From Caldimonas brevitalea (GTDB taxonomy: Bacteria > Pseudomonadota > Gammaproteobacteria > Burkholderiales > Burkholderiaceae_C), in assembly GCF_001017435.1 (NCBI RefSeq), contig NZ_CP011371.1, positions 6,076,001 to 6,140,000 of the forward strand: a stretch of 64,000 nucleotides of DNA, read 5' to 3'. Under the pieces are notes generated by a model that worked only from the letters and a program-made list of their open reading frames with translations, was not told the DNA's origin and did not search any database. Positions 1 to 9,800 of this stretch are shown piece by piece. Both the position numbers and the translations under genes were made by a program. Position 1 is the first letter of the stretch. Each line of letters begins with the position of its first letter.

Positions 1-2
1 CG

Positions 3-2249
3 GTCCGCATCGGGCAGCCGGTCCCGCGTGTCGACGGGGTTGCCAAAGTCACCGGCCACGCCCGCTATGCCGCCGAACACCCCGCGCAGGGCCTGCTTTA
101 CGGCGTGGTGGTCAACAGCACCATCGCCCGCGGCCGGATCGACAGCATCGACACCGGCGACGCCTTGGCGGTGCCGGGAGTGGTGGACGTTCTGAGCCAC
201 CTGAACCGGCCCAAGATGCGCTCGCTGGGCATGCTCTACAAAGACATGATCGCCCCGGAAGGTTCGCCCTTCAAGCCGCTGCACGACGACCGCATCTGCT
301 ACAGCGGCCAACCGGTCGCGCTGGTGATCGCGCAGACCTTCGAGGCGGCCCGCCATGCCGCGGGCCTGGTGCGGGTGCACTGTTGCGCCGAGCCGCACGA
401 AACGGAGTTGCGCGCCGGCTTGCACCGCAGCCACATCCCCAGCCGCCTGAAGGCGGGCTACTCGCCCCCGCCGAAACCCCGCGGTGACGCGGACGCCGCC
501 CTCGCGGCCGCGCCCGTGCAGCACCGCGGCGAGTACTACAGCGGCGTCGAGCATCACAACCCGATGGAGATGCACGCGACCACCGTGATCTACGGGCCCG
601 ACGGTCACCTGACGATCTACGACAAGACCCAAGGCTCGCAGAACTGCCGCTGGGTGGTGTCGCGTGCGTTCGGCTTGTCGAAAGACAAGGTGACGGTGAG
701 AAATCCTTACGTGGGCGGCGCCTTCGGGTCCGGCCTGCGCCCGCAGTATCCGTTGCTGATGGCCGTGATGGCCGCGTTGCACGTGAAGCGCTCGGTGCGC
801 GTGGTGCTGACACGCCAGCAGATGTTCACCTTCGGCCACCGGCCCGAGACGCTGCAGCGTGTCGCGCTGGGTGCGGACACCGACGGCACACTGCGGTCCA
901 TCATCCACGAGGCGGTGGCCGAGACCTCCCGCTTCGAAGACTATGTCGAGGTGGTCGTCAACTGGTCGGGCCAGCTGTACCGCTGTGACAACGTGCGCCA
1001 GAACTACCAACTGGTGAAGCTCGACCAATACACGCCCATCGACATGCGGGCACCGGGTGCCGCCCACGGCGTCTACGCGCTGGAAGTGGCGATGGACGAA
1101 CTGGCGCATCGTCTGGGCATGGACCCCTTGGCGCTGCGCTTGAAGAACTACGCCGAGCACGACGCGGCAAAGGGGCTGCCCTTCTCCACCAAGGCCTTGC
1201 GCACCTGCTACGAGCGCGGCGCCGAGCGCTTCGGGTGGGCGCAGCGCCCGCTGGCGCCGCGCTCGATGCGCGACGGCCGGGTATGGGTAGGCTGGGGCAT
1301 GGCCACCGGCACTTGGGACGCGTCGCAGATGTTCGCGCGCGCGCGCGCAAGGCTGCAAGCGGACGGGGTGCTCGTCGTCAGCAGCGCCGCGACGGACATC
1401 GGCACCGGCACCTACACGGTGATGGCCCAGATTGCGGCCGCGGCCATGGGGTGGCCACTGGAGCAGGTGCGCTTCGAACTCGGCGACTCGACCCTGCCGG
1501 TGGCGCCGGTGGAAGGGGGCTCCTCACATGTGACCACCATCGGCTCGGCCGTGGAGGGTGCATGCGAAAAGTTGCAAAAGACCTTGCTCAAGGAAGCCGC
1601 CCGGCTGCCGCAATCGCCCTTCGCAAAGGCCACGGCCGCACACGTGATCTTCGAAAACGGTTGGATGCGGCTGCGGTCCGATCCTGCCGTCGCGATACGC
1701 TTGACCGACATCCTGGCCTGCGCCGGCAAGGCGGCCTTGGAGGTGACGTACCTGCTGCTGCCCAACATGCTCAAGCAGAAGAAGTACGTGCGCGCCACCC
1801 ACTCGGCCGTGTTCTGTGAAGTCCGGGTCGACGAGGATTTCGGCACCGTGCGTGTGACGCGCGTGGTGAGCGTCGTCGATGCGGGCCGCATCATCAACCC
1901 CAAAACGGCGCGCAGCCAGGTGATCGGCGGTGTGGTGTGGGGCATCAGCCAGGCGCTGCACGAAGAGACACTGGCCGACCACCGGCTGGGGCGCTTCATG
2001 AACCACAACTACGCGGAGTACCACATCCCGGTGAACGCCGACATGCCCGAGGTGGAAGTGATCTTCACCGAGGAGGAGGACCGCATCGTCAGCCGGCTGG
2101 GGGCCAAGGGGGTCGGCGAGATCGGCATCGTGGGCGTGGCCGCCGCGATCAGCAACGCGATCTTCCACGCCACCGGGCGGCGGGTGCGCAGCACGCCGAT
2201 GACGCCGGACAAGGTGATGGCCGCCGAGGGGAACGCTGATACGGCGTGA
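3..2249 (+). CDS. Xanthine dehydrogenase/aldehyde oxidase family, molybdopterin-binding subunit (5' partial)
   Basis: Large molybdenum-cofactor subunit of a three-subunit aldehyde/xanthine oxidoreductase of the PaoC/YagR kind, which hydroxylates aldehydes or N-heterocycles. The reading frame is open from the window edge: codons before the first GTG (105) already encode the family's opening motif (IGQPVPRVDGVAKVTG), so the start lies outside. Visible motifs are VGGAFGSG (cofactor binding), the DMRAPG loop, and GAKGVGEIG near the C-terminus, which holds the glutamate expected to act as catalytic base. About 750 residues are present, close to full family length (about 730-780). The FeS and FAD subunit genes are expected just upstream. 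Substrate cannot be told from sequence. Family call is secure. Confidence 0.93.
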   Translation, partial: VRIGQPVPRVDGVAKVTGHARYAAEHPAQGLLYGVVVNSTIARGRIDSIDTGDALAVPGVVDVLSHLNRPKMRSLGMLYKDMIAPEGSPFKPLHDDRICYSGQPVALVIAQTFEAARHAAGLVRVHCCAEPHETELRAGLHRSHIPSRLKAGYSPPPKPRGDADAALAAAPVQHRGEYYSGVEHHNPMEMHATTVIYGPDGHLTIYDKTQGSQNCRWVVSRAFGLSKDKVTVRNPYVGGAFGSGLRPQYPLLMAVMAALHVKRSVRVVLTRQQMFTFGHRPETLQRVALGADTDGTLRSIIHEAVAETSRFEDYVEVVVNWSGQLYRCDNVRQNYQLVKLDQYTPIDMRAPGAAHGVYALEVAMDELAHRLGMDPLALRLKNYAEHDAAKGLPFSTKALRTCYERGAERFGWAQRPLAPRSMRDGRVWVGWGMATGTWDASQMFARARARLQADGVLVVSSAATDIGTGTYTVMAQIAAAAMGWPLEQVRFELGDSTLPVAPVEGGSSHVTTIGSAVEGACEKLQKTLLKEAARLPQSPFAKATAAHVIFENGWMRLRSDPAVAIRLTDILACAGKAALEVTYLLLPNMLKQKKYVRATHSAVFCEVRVDEDFGTVRVTRVVSVVDAGRIINPKTARSQVIGGVVWGISQALHEETLADHRLGRFMNHNYAEYHIPVNADMPEVEVIFTEEEDRIVSRLGAKGVGEIGIVGVAAAISNAIFHATGRRVRSTPMTPDKVMAAEGNADTA

Positions 2250-2573
2250 CCCGGCTACGCACATCGGTCCGTAGAACCAATATCCCTCCTTACAGAATGG
2301 GGCGCTGCAGCAGTCGGGAGTGAGTACCATGCTTCGGTAGACATGCGCTCGCGTGGTTTTTAGGTGCACATTCCGTCCCCCGCTGGCCCGCGCACCGGCA
2401 CTTGGTCGCCCCTCGGGGAGTACCGCACCGCCTGCAGCCGGCGGCGTGAAGCGTGGCGAGCAGGCCACGCCCGGCAGTGCGAAGCGCGCGACCGCGCCTT
2501 TTCGACAGGAGCAGAACCGAAGAAGGGACCCCGCGAGGATGAGCCTTACCAGCACCGGTAGACAGGAGTTGTG
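2250..2573. other. Intergenic, no gene seen
   Basis: Separates the oxidoreductase subunit from the CrpP-like gene. Short open frames on both strands here have no codon bias or recognisable product. A ribosome binding site (CAGGAG, 2563-2568) belongs to the next gene. No clear terminator hairpin with a U-run was found. Confidence 0.5.
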
Positions 2574-3032
2574 ATGAAGGCCCCTTTTGACGAGTCCGCC
2601 CTCGAACGAGAAGGCGCCCGTGCCGCGCGGGGCGGCCATGCGTGGCAGTCGAACCCGTTCCTGAAGCGCGAGAACATGCCGGCCGTGACCGGAGAATCGC
2701 TGCGTGAATGGTCGCGCAAGCACGATGCGTGGCAGCGCGGCTTCGAAGGCTACGGTCGTCGCAGCGATGCAGACGCAAAGGAGCCGCTGTCGGCCGAGCC
2801 CCTCGGACAGCTGGTCGAAGAGCGCCTGCGACGTATCCCCCGTCTCCAGGCAGAAATGCAAGGTGGCGTTGACGGTTTTCGCCTGACACTCCCAAAGCCG
2901 CATTCGCGAGATGCCGAAGGCCGCAACTGGGACATCGACGGGTTCGAATGCGGCAGCTTGCAGGAAGGCGAGTGGGCGCTGGAGATCCGGTCCGCCATCG
3001 ACGAGCTGAGGGATCGGTACGACCTTGCGTGA
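2574..3032 (+). CDS. CrpP/RMF-like protein with extra C-terminal region
   Basis: Residues about 8-58 match the CrpP/ribosome-modulation-factor-like family by eye: an A-A-R-x-G helix, then NPFL, ENMPAVTGES and W..KHDAWQRGFEGY. Family members are usually about 60-70 residues and end after this block. Here a further 90 or so residues follow, of no family I recognise, with an acidic/aromatic patch (WDIDGFECGS) and a helical tail. The ATG at 2574 is chosen over the GTG at 2571 because CAGGAG at 2563-2568 is better spaced from it. RMF proteins act on ribosomes; CrpP was first reported as a fluoroquinolone-modifying factor, and that role is disputed. Function here is unknown. Confidence 0.7.
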   Translation: MKAPFDESALEREGARAARGGHAWQSNPFLKRENMPAVTGESLREWSRKHDAWQRGFEGYGRRSDADAKEPLSAEPLGQLVEERLRRIPRLQAEMQGGVDGFRLTLPKPHSRDAEGRNWDIDGFECGSLQEGEWALEIRSAIDELRDRYDLA

Positions 3033-3068
3033 ACTGACCGATGCCGTCGTGTCCACGGCAGGCGCGCC

Positions 3069-4364
3069 TCAACCGTGTGCCAAGGGCCGGGTCGGCAGGA
3101 CCCGGTGGACTTCGTCGGCAAGGGCGAGCAGGTCCACCGGCTTCGCCAGATACCCGTCCATGCCGGCGTCCGAGCATGCGTGACGTCGCAGCGGGTTGTC
3201 GTCGGCGGTGGCTGCGACGATGGGAAAAGGCGGCAATGCTCCCACCTGCTGCTGCGCGCGCAGGCGTCCCGTCGCTTCCAGTCCGCCCATCACCGGCATG
3301 TCGACGTCCATCAACACCATGTCCGGCGGGTGTTGGTGGCAGAAGGCCAGGGCCGCCGAACCATCCGCGACCACGGCCACTTCGTAGCCCAGCAGTTCCA
3401 GTTGGGCACGGGCGACCAACTGGTTCACCGGGCTGTCGTCGACAACCAGCACAAAGCCGGCGTCGGGCGCATACAGAGGGCTGGGCGCGGTCTCTCGAGA
3501 TACGCTCGTCGACGTGCGTCGGTCGATGTGTGCGGTGAACTGTTCAAGTTCCCGGGGGCTGAGCGGCAGCACGCGGATGTCCACCGCGGTGGCGCCACGG
3601 GCCAGAAGCGTCGGCGAGCCGGCGAGCACCGCCAGCACGGTCCAGAGGGAGGGAATGGTCGCGGCGATGTGCTCCATCTCGGCCAGATCACTTTGACTGA
3701 ACTCGGCGGCGACCAGCAGCATGGGCGTCGCGGCGCCGGGCTCCCTCTCGGGGAGAAGAAGCTGCGTCGATACCTCCGCCAGCGAACGAAAGGACCTGAC
3801 GTGCCAGCCCAGGCGGCGCAGCCGCCGCCCGACGGAATCGAGGCTCCCGAGGACCGGGCTCACCAGCCACGCCGCAACACCTTCTGCGTAAGGCAACGGT
3901 TCGGCGCCCCGCAGTTCGACCGCCCGGAAGCTGGTTTTGAGCGAGATCACCAGCCCTTCCGACCCCGCATCTATGAACTCCACGCGGCCGCCCGTGGCGG
4001 GACAGACACCCGATGTAGCACCGGTCTGCCCGTTCAACGCGGCGTCCGTTCTCAGTTGAAGGCGCTGTCGCACGTCTTCGATCGCGCCGGCGGCTGCGGC
4101 CGTGCCGGTTCCCGCGGCGTGGACGACCACCGAGCTGACGCCCGTGACGGGCGTTTCCACTTCCGCGCAGAACATCACGAAGCCCGCGTCCATGCAGTCC
4201 GTCATCCCCAGCATGATGCGGTGAGCAGCCGCATGTGTGCCGGTGTCGCCGAGCGGCATGTCGATGTACGGGCCGAGATAGTCGAAGTAGGAGACCAGCC
4301 CTTTTGCCCGTGCGAGCGGCAACACTTCCCGGGCACTCTGCGCGAACAGTTCAGAAAATTCCAT
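3069..4364 (-). CDS. Response-regulator receiver protein with degenerate kinase-like N-terminus
   Basis: The C-terminal part (residues about 303-425) is a canonical receiver: acidic pair D309-D310, phospho-acceptor D353 in LMDVDMPVMGG, and lysine K408 in LAKPVD. The front 160 residues resemble a histidine-kinase ATPase fold without intact nucleotide-binding N/G boxes, and residues about 165-285 look like a second receiver lacking the acceptor Asp. It therefore reads as the tail of a hybrid kinase whose catalytic part has decayed. The start at 4364 has GGAG seven bases upstream; the open frame extends 46 codons further but that part is low quality. No DNA-binding output domain is visible. Convergent with the CrpP-like gene, divergent from the metallopeptidase. 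Confidence 0.75.
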   Translation of the reverse strand: MEFSELFAQSAREVLPLARAKGLVSYFDYLGPYIDMPLGDTGTHAAAHRIMLGMTDCMDAGFVMFCAEVETPVTGVSSVVVHAAGTGTAAAAGAIEDVRQRLQLRTDAALNGQTGATSGVCPATGGRVEFIDAGSEGLVISLKTSFRAVELRGAEPLPYAEGVAAWLVSPVLGSLDSVGRRLRRLGWHVRSFRSLAEVSTQLLLPEREPGAATPMLLVAAEFSQSDLAEMEHIAATIPSLWTVLAVLAGSPTLLARGATAVDIRVLPLSPRELEQFTAHIDRRTSTSVSRETAPSPLYAPDAGFVLVVDDSPVNQLVARAQLELLGYEVAVVADGSAALAFCHQHPPDMVLMDVDMPVMGGLEATGRLRAQQQVGALPPFPIVAATADDNPLRRHACSDAGMDGYLAKPVDLLALADEVHRVLPTRPLAHG

Positions 4365-4684
4365 GACCGCTCCGTATCCCGAAGCCGCTCCCACCGAGCC
4401 GCCACCTGCAGGCCCCGGCGCCGCTGCAATCGGACGCCCTGCCCGGCCTCGCTGCACCCGACGGGGGCGTCTGAGAGGAGCAGTGCAGCAAAGATCGAGC
4501 AATCAGGGCGCCCGCCAGCCGCGTTTCTTTCGCTTCTTTCTGCACCGTGCACGGTGCCGCTCGTCACAGGAGCTGAAGCCACGTTGCCACTGGAGTACGG
4601 CTCCTCAGGGCCCTCGATTGCTTGAGGTCCACACGCTCCGCAACGCGCCGGCCCCAGACGCGCCGCGCCAACCCGAAAGGCCCG
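4365..4684. other. Divergent intergenic region
   Basis: Lies between the outward-reading receiver gene and the metallopeptidase gene, so it must hold promoters for both. Upstream-extended frames on either strand lack good start signals. GAAAGG at about 4676-4681 is the likely ribosome binding site of the downstream gene. I could not assign -35/-10 boxes with confidence. Confidence 0.4.
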
Positions 4685-5857
4685 ATGACCGCATTTGAAG
4701 CCTTCATGCAACTCCCGTCGGGAGCCGTGGGCCTGGGAACGCCGCGCGCATACCGTTGCGGCTGCGGCCGGCAGATTTTTTTCCGCAACAGCCGGTGCCT
4801 CTCGTGCGGCACGCCGCTGGGATATGTGCCGTCCCGGTTGGCGCTGTACTCGCTGGACCCGGGGTTCGCACCCGGCACCTGGTGTATTGCCGGCAGCGGC
4901 AAGACCAGCCCGTCTTTCCGGCGTTGCGCCAACTTCACCACGGCGGCCGCCTGCAACTGGCTGGTCGAGCCGGAGGACAGCTCCCCGCAGCAGTCGTTGT
5001 GCAAGGCCTGCCGGCTCAATCGCATCATCCCCGATCTCTCGCAGGGCGAAAACCAGGTGCTGTGGCTGCGCATGGAACGGGCGAAGCGGCGCCTGGTCTC
5101 GCAATTGATCGGCTTGCGGCTGCCCGTCGCCTCCAAGGTGAGCGAGGACGTCGAGCACGGCCTCGCCTACGACTTCCTGCGCCCCACGCCAGGGCGGCCG
5201 CGCGTCATGACGGGGCATCATCACGGCATCATCACGCTCAACCTCGACGAAGCCAACGACGCGGTCCGCGAGCGTGTGCGGGTGGAGATGGGTGAGCCCT
5301 ACAGGACGCTGCTCGGTCACTTTCGTCATGAGGTCGGGCACTACTACTGGGGCCTGCTCATCGAGGGCACACACTGGCAAGACGCCAGCCGGCGTCTGTT
5401 TGGTGACGAACGTCTCGATTACGCAGCGGCGCTGAAGGCCAACTACGAGCAGGGCCCGCGGCCCGACTGGCGCCAGCACTTCGTCAGTGCCTACGCGAGC
5501 ATGCACCCGTGGGAGGACTGGGCCGAGAGTTGGGCGCACTACCTTCATCTCCGTGACACACTCGACACCGCCGCCAGCTTCGGGATACAGCCAGGGCAGG
5601 TGGGCATCGAGGCCGAGCCGTTTTGCGATGCCGATCTATGGGACCCGAAGGCGCCGAACGGCCGTGCCTTCCTCGAAATGATGCAGGCATGGAGCCGCAT
5701 CGCTGGCGTGATGAACGAGATGTCGAGTGCGATGGGCCAGCACGACTTCTACCCGTTCGTCTTGCCGCGCCCGGCCGTCGCGAAGCTGCATTTCATCCAC
5801 TGTGTCGTGTCGGCGGTGCCGGCGGTCGATGCGGAACGAAGGACCTGTCGACCATGA
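4685..5857 (+). CDS. Zinc-ribbon metallopeptidase (DUF2248 type)
   Basis: An N-terminal zinc ribbon (C25-x-C27 ... C38-x-x-C41) is followed by a second Cys set (C81, C90, C106-x-x-C109) and then a peptidase-like domain with HEVGHYYW (H215, E216, H219), the HExxH zinc/catalytic motif. A conserved acidic/aromatic segment (EDWAESWAHYLH) lies about 60 residues later. Length (390 residues) fits the putative zinc-binding metallopeptidase family common in proteobacteria. Start is ATG 4685, after GAAAGG; an in-frame TTG at 4622 is less likely. The stop overlaps the start of the transglutaminase gene (ATGA), so the two are translationally coupled. There is no signal peptide, so it is probably cytoplasmic. 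Substrate unknown. Confidence 0.85.
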   Translation: MTAFEAFMQLPSGAVGLGTPRAYRCGCGRQIFFRNSRCLSCGTPLGYVPSRLALYSLDPGFAPGTWCIAGSGKTSPSFRRCANFTTAAACNWLVEPEDSSPQQSLCKACRLNRIIPDLSQGENQVLWLRMERAKRRLVSQLIGLRLPVASKVSEDVEHGLAYDFLRPTPGRPRVMTGHHHGIITLNLDEANDAVRERVRVEMGEPYRTLLGHFRHEVGHYYWGLLIEGTHWQDASRRLFGDERLDYAAALKANYEQGPRPDWRQHFVSAYASMHPWEDWAESWAHYLHLRDTLDTAASFGIQPGQVGIEAEPFCDADLWDPKAPNGRAFLEMMQAWSRIAGVMNEMSSAMGQHDFYPFVLPRPAVAKLHFIHCVVSAVPAVDAERRTCRP

Positions 5858-6756
5858 CCGCTGATGTTGCCCCACACACGGTGCGGATCGAGTTGCAGAT
5901 CGAACTGGGCTACCAGGTCGACGCGCCGGGCGCCGATTTCATCTTCAACATCCACCCCGCGCACACCCGCCATCAGGCGGTCTCGGCCGAGCAATTGGTC
6001 TTGAACCAACAGGTCGCGACCGACATCCAGGCGGACCCGGCGACGGGCAACCGCTACCTGCGCTTGCGCGCGTTGCCAGGCGAACTCCATCTGGAATACC
6101 GGGCCACCGTGGACCTTCGGCATCATCGCGAGGACCCTGCGACGCTGGAGGAGGTCCCCATACACCGGCTTCCACTGGAAGTGCTCGGGTACATCTATCC
6201 GAGCCGTTACTGTGAGTCCGACAGCCTGCTACGGCTGGCGACGAAGCAGTTCGGCGGACTGCCGCAGGGCTACCAGCGGGTGCAATCGATCATGAGGTGG
6301 GTCCAGCAGCAGATCAGCTACCTCTCGAACACCTCGAGTTCCACCACTTCTGCGGTCCAGAGCCTCATCGATCAGGCGGGTGTCTGCCGGGACTTCGCAC
6401 ACGTGATGATCTCGCTGTGCCGGGCGGTCAACATCCCCGCCCGGTTCGTCACGGGAACCGACTATGGCGCCGATCCCTTGAACGGCCCGCCCGACTTTCA
6501 TGCTTATGTGGAAGCCTATGTCGGCGATGCCTGGTACATCTTCGATCCGTCGGGCACGGGCATTCCGATGGGCTTCGTCCGGATCGGCACCGGCCGGGAT
6601 GCTGCCGACGTCGCGTTCGCGACCATCTTCGGGGGCGTGCGGGCGACGGGGGCGCCACGCGTCCGTGCGGTCGCCGTCGAGGATGTCGGGCTCGGTATCG
6701 TGAAGCCCAGTTTTACCGAGATCCCACTGTCCACCGACGCTCCTTCGCACAGGTGA
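5854..6756 (+). CDS. Transglutaminase-like cysteine peptidase family protein
   Basis: Has the transglutaminase-core triad: C178 in AGVCRDFAH, H216 in DFHAYVEAY and D231 in WYIFDPSG. The front 160 residues form the beta-rich N-terminal domain usual in this bacterial family. Length 300 residues is typical. Start ATG 5854 overlaps the preceding stop; AAGGA lies about 11 bases upstream. Such proteins may hydrolyse or crosslink peptides or amide bonds; natural substrates are mostly unknown. Coupling to a zinc-ribbon metallopeptidase suggests joint action on a protein or peptide, which is inference. Convergent with czcA 47 bases away. Confidence 0.88.
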   Translation: MTADVAPHTVRIELQIELGYQVDAPGADFIFNIHPAHTRHQAVSAEQLVLNQQVATDIQADPATGNRYLRLRALPGELHLEYRATVDLRHHREDPATLEEVPIHRLPLEVLGYIYPSRYCESDSLLRLATKQFGGLPQGYQRVQSIMRWVQQQISYLSNTSSSTTSAVQSLIDQAGVCRDFAHVMISLCRAVNIPARFVTGTDYGADPLNGPPDFHAYVEAYVGDAWYIFDPSGTGIPMGFVRIGTGRDAADVAFATIFGGVRATGAPRVRAVAVEDVGLGIVKPSFTEIPLSTDAPSHR

Positions 6757-6803
6757 TGGGGGCGCGCGTGAGCTGACGCGTCGCGGCCCATCGGGTCGCG
6801 CGG

Positions 6804-9800
6804 TCACGCCGGCCGCACAGATTCCGCGGCTCGCGCGCTGTCCGCGCTCGCCTCGTCGCGCCGGTGCACCAGCCAGTACAGCACGGGCAGCACCAGCAGC
6901 GTCAAAGCCGTCGAGGACAAGATGCCGCCGATGACGACGGTGGCCAGCGGTCGTTGCACCTCGGCCCCGGTGCCGGTGGCAATGGCCATCGGCACAAAAC
7001 CCAGCGAGGCCACCAGTGCCGTCATCAGCACCGGCCGCAAGCGCGTCAACGCCCCCTCGCGGATGGCGTCGTTCAGCGGCCGGCCCTCGTCCCGCAGGTG
7101 ACGGATGAACGAGATCATCACCAGGCCGTTGAGCACCGCCACGCCGGACAGCGCGATAAACCCCACCGCAGCCGAGATCGACAGCGGGATGCCGCGCAGC
7201 CACAAGGCGATGATCCCGCCCGTCAGTGCGAACGGGATGCCGGTGAACACCAGCAGGCCGTCCTTCAGGTTGCCGAACATCGCAAACAGCAGCGTGAACA
7301 CCAGCATCAGCGACACCGGCACCACGATTTTCAAGCGCTCGGTCGCGGACTGCAGGTTCTCGAACTGTCCGCCCCAGCCGATCCAGTAGCCGCTGGGCAC
7401 CTGCACCGTTTGCTGCAGCGCCTGCTGCGCCTCGGCCACGAAGGAGCCGATGTCGCGACCGCGCACATTGGCGCTGACGACGATGCGGCGTTTGCCATCC
7501 TCGCGGCTGACCTGGTTGGGGCCGGGCGCGAGTTGCAGCGTCGCGACCTCGCTCAACGGGATGAAGCTGATGCGGCCGTTGTGGTCGCCCTTGGGCAGCG
7601 CCACGGGCAGGCGCGCGATGGCGTCGAGGTCTGCGCGCAAATGCTCCGGCAGCCGCACCACGATGTCGAACCGCCGGTCGCCCTCGAACAAGGTGCCGGC
7701 CTCGCGTCCGCCCACGGCAATGGCCACGGTGTCCTGCACGTCGCCGATGTTCAGCCCGTAGCGTGCCGTCTTCTCGCGGTCGATCGCCACCGTGAGCATG
7801 GGCAGGCCGGTGGTCTGCTCCACCTTCACCTCGGCGGCGCCCGGGACCTGCTGCAGCAGCTGCGAGATCTGGTGGGCCGTCCGGTTCAGTTGGTCCATGT
7901 CGTCGCCGAACACCTTCACCGCGACGTCGCTGCGCACGCCGGAGATCAGCTCGTTGAACCGCAACTGGATCGGCTGGGAGAACTCGTAGTTCTGCCCGGG
8001 CAGCTTCGCGATCTCCGCCTGCACCGCCGCCAGCAGTTCGTCGTGGGTCTTGCGCGGCTCGGGCCACTGATGTTCCGGCTTCAGCATGATGTAGCCGTCC
8101 GAGATGTTGGGCGGCATCGGGTCGGCCGCGATCTCGGCGGTACCGGTGCGCGCGAAGACGCGCTCGATCTCGGGGAATTTGGCCTTCAGCGTGCGCTCGA
8201 GCTGCTGCTGCATCTCGACCGACTGCGTCAGGCTGGTGCCGGGCATGCGCAGCGCCTGCACGGCGAAGTCGCCTTCGTTCAGATGGGGCACGAACTCGCT
8301 GCCGAGCCGCGTCGCGACCAAGCCGGACAGGACCACCGCCACCCCCGCGAAGGTGAGCACCACGGCCCGCGCGCCCATCGCCTTGTCGAGCACCGGCGCA
8401 TACCAGCGCTTGGCGGCCCGCATCACGAGGTTCTCCTTCTCGACCACCTGGTGGCCGATGAACAGCGCCACGGCCGCCGGGATGAAGGTGACCGACAGAA
8501 TCATCGCGCCCAGCAGCGCGATCACGACGGTGAAGGCCATCGGGTGGAACATGCGGCCTTCGACGCCGGTCAGCGCGAAGATCGGGAGGTACACGATCAT
8601 GATGATGAGCTGCCCGAACAGCAGCGCACGGCGTGCCTCCTGCGACGCCGCGAAGACCTCCTGGAAGCGCTCCGAACGCGTCAAAGGCCGACCGTGCCGG
8701 GCTTGCGCGTGGGCTAGGCGCCGCACGCAGTTCTCGACGATCACCACCGCACCGTCGATGATGATGCCGAAGTCCAGCGCCCCCAGACTCATCAGGTTGG
8801 CGCTGACCTTCTGGCTCACCATGCCGGTGAAGGTGAACAGCATGGACAGCGGGATCACGAGGGCCGTGATCAGCGCGGCGCGCAGGTTGCCGAGGAAGAG
8901 GAACAGAATCGCGATCACCAGCACGGCACCTTCGAACAGGTTGCGCTTCACCGTGTCGATCGCCTTGTCGACCAACACGGTGCGGTCGTAGACGGTGATG
9001 GCGCGCACGCCCTTCGGCAGCGTGCGGTTGATCTCTTCCATCTTCTGCGCGACGGCTTGCGAGACGGTGCGACTGTTCTCGCCGGTCAGCATGAAGACCG
9101 TGCCGAGCACGACTTCACGGCCGTTGTCGGTGGCGGCGCCGGTGCGCAGTTCCCGGCCGATGTCGACGGTGGCAACGTCGCGGACGCGGATCGGCACACC
9201 GTCTTGGTTGCCGAGGATCACGTGGCCGATGTCGTCCATGCTGCGCACCTGGCCCGGGGCACGCAGCAGGTACTGCTCGCCCCGCTTCTCGATGTAGCCG
9301 GCCCCCACATTGGCGTTGTTGCGCTCGAGGGCGGCGACGAGGTCGGCCATCGTGAGACCCAAGGCCTGCAGCTTCTCCGGGTGCGGTGCCACCTGGTACT
9401 CCTTGGCGTAGCCACCGATGGAGTTGATCTCGGTCACGCCCGGCACGTTGCGCAGCTGCGGCTTGATGATCCAGTCCTGGATCTCGCGCAGGTCGGTCGC
9501 GGTGTAGGGTGAACCGTCGGGCTTCTTCGCACCGTCGTCGGCCTCGACGGTCCAGAGGTAGATCTCGCCCAGGCCGGTGGAGATCGGCCCGATCACCGGG
9601 CTGATGCCCTCCGGCAACGCCGCGCGCGCCGACTGCAGGCGTTCGTTGACGAGTTGGCGGGCGAAGTAGATGTCGGTGCCGTCCTCGAAGATGACCGTGA
9701 CCTGCGACAACCCATAGCGCGACAGCGAGCGGGTTTGCTGCAGCCCGGGCAAGCCCGCCATCACGGTCTCGACCGGGTAGGTGATGCGCTGTTCGGTTTC

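Noticed and set aside
1524..3056. Long minus-strand frame of 510 codons opposite the oxidoreductase and CrpP-like genes
   Set aside because: It is the antisense of well-supported genes in GC-rich DNA, with no recognisable domain and no ribosome binding site.
6864..8717. 617-codon plus-strand frame opposite czcA
   Set aside because: Composition is His/Gln/Arg-rich, typical of the antisense of a GC-biased gene; czcA is fully intact in the other strand.
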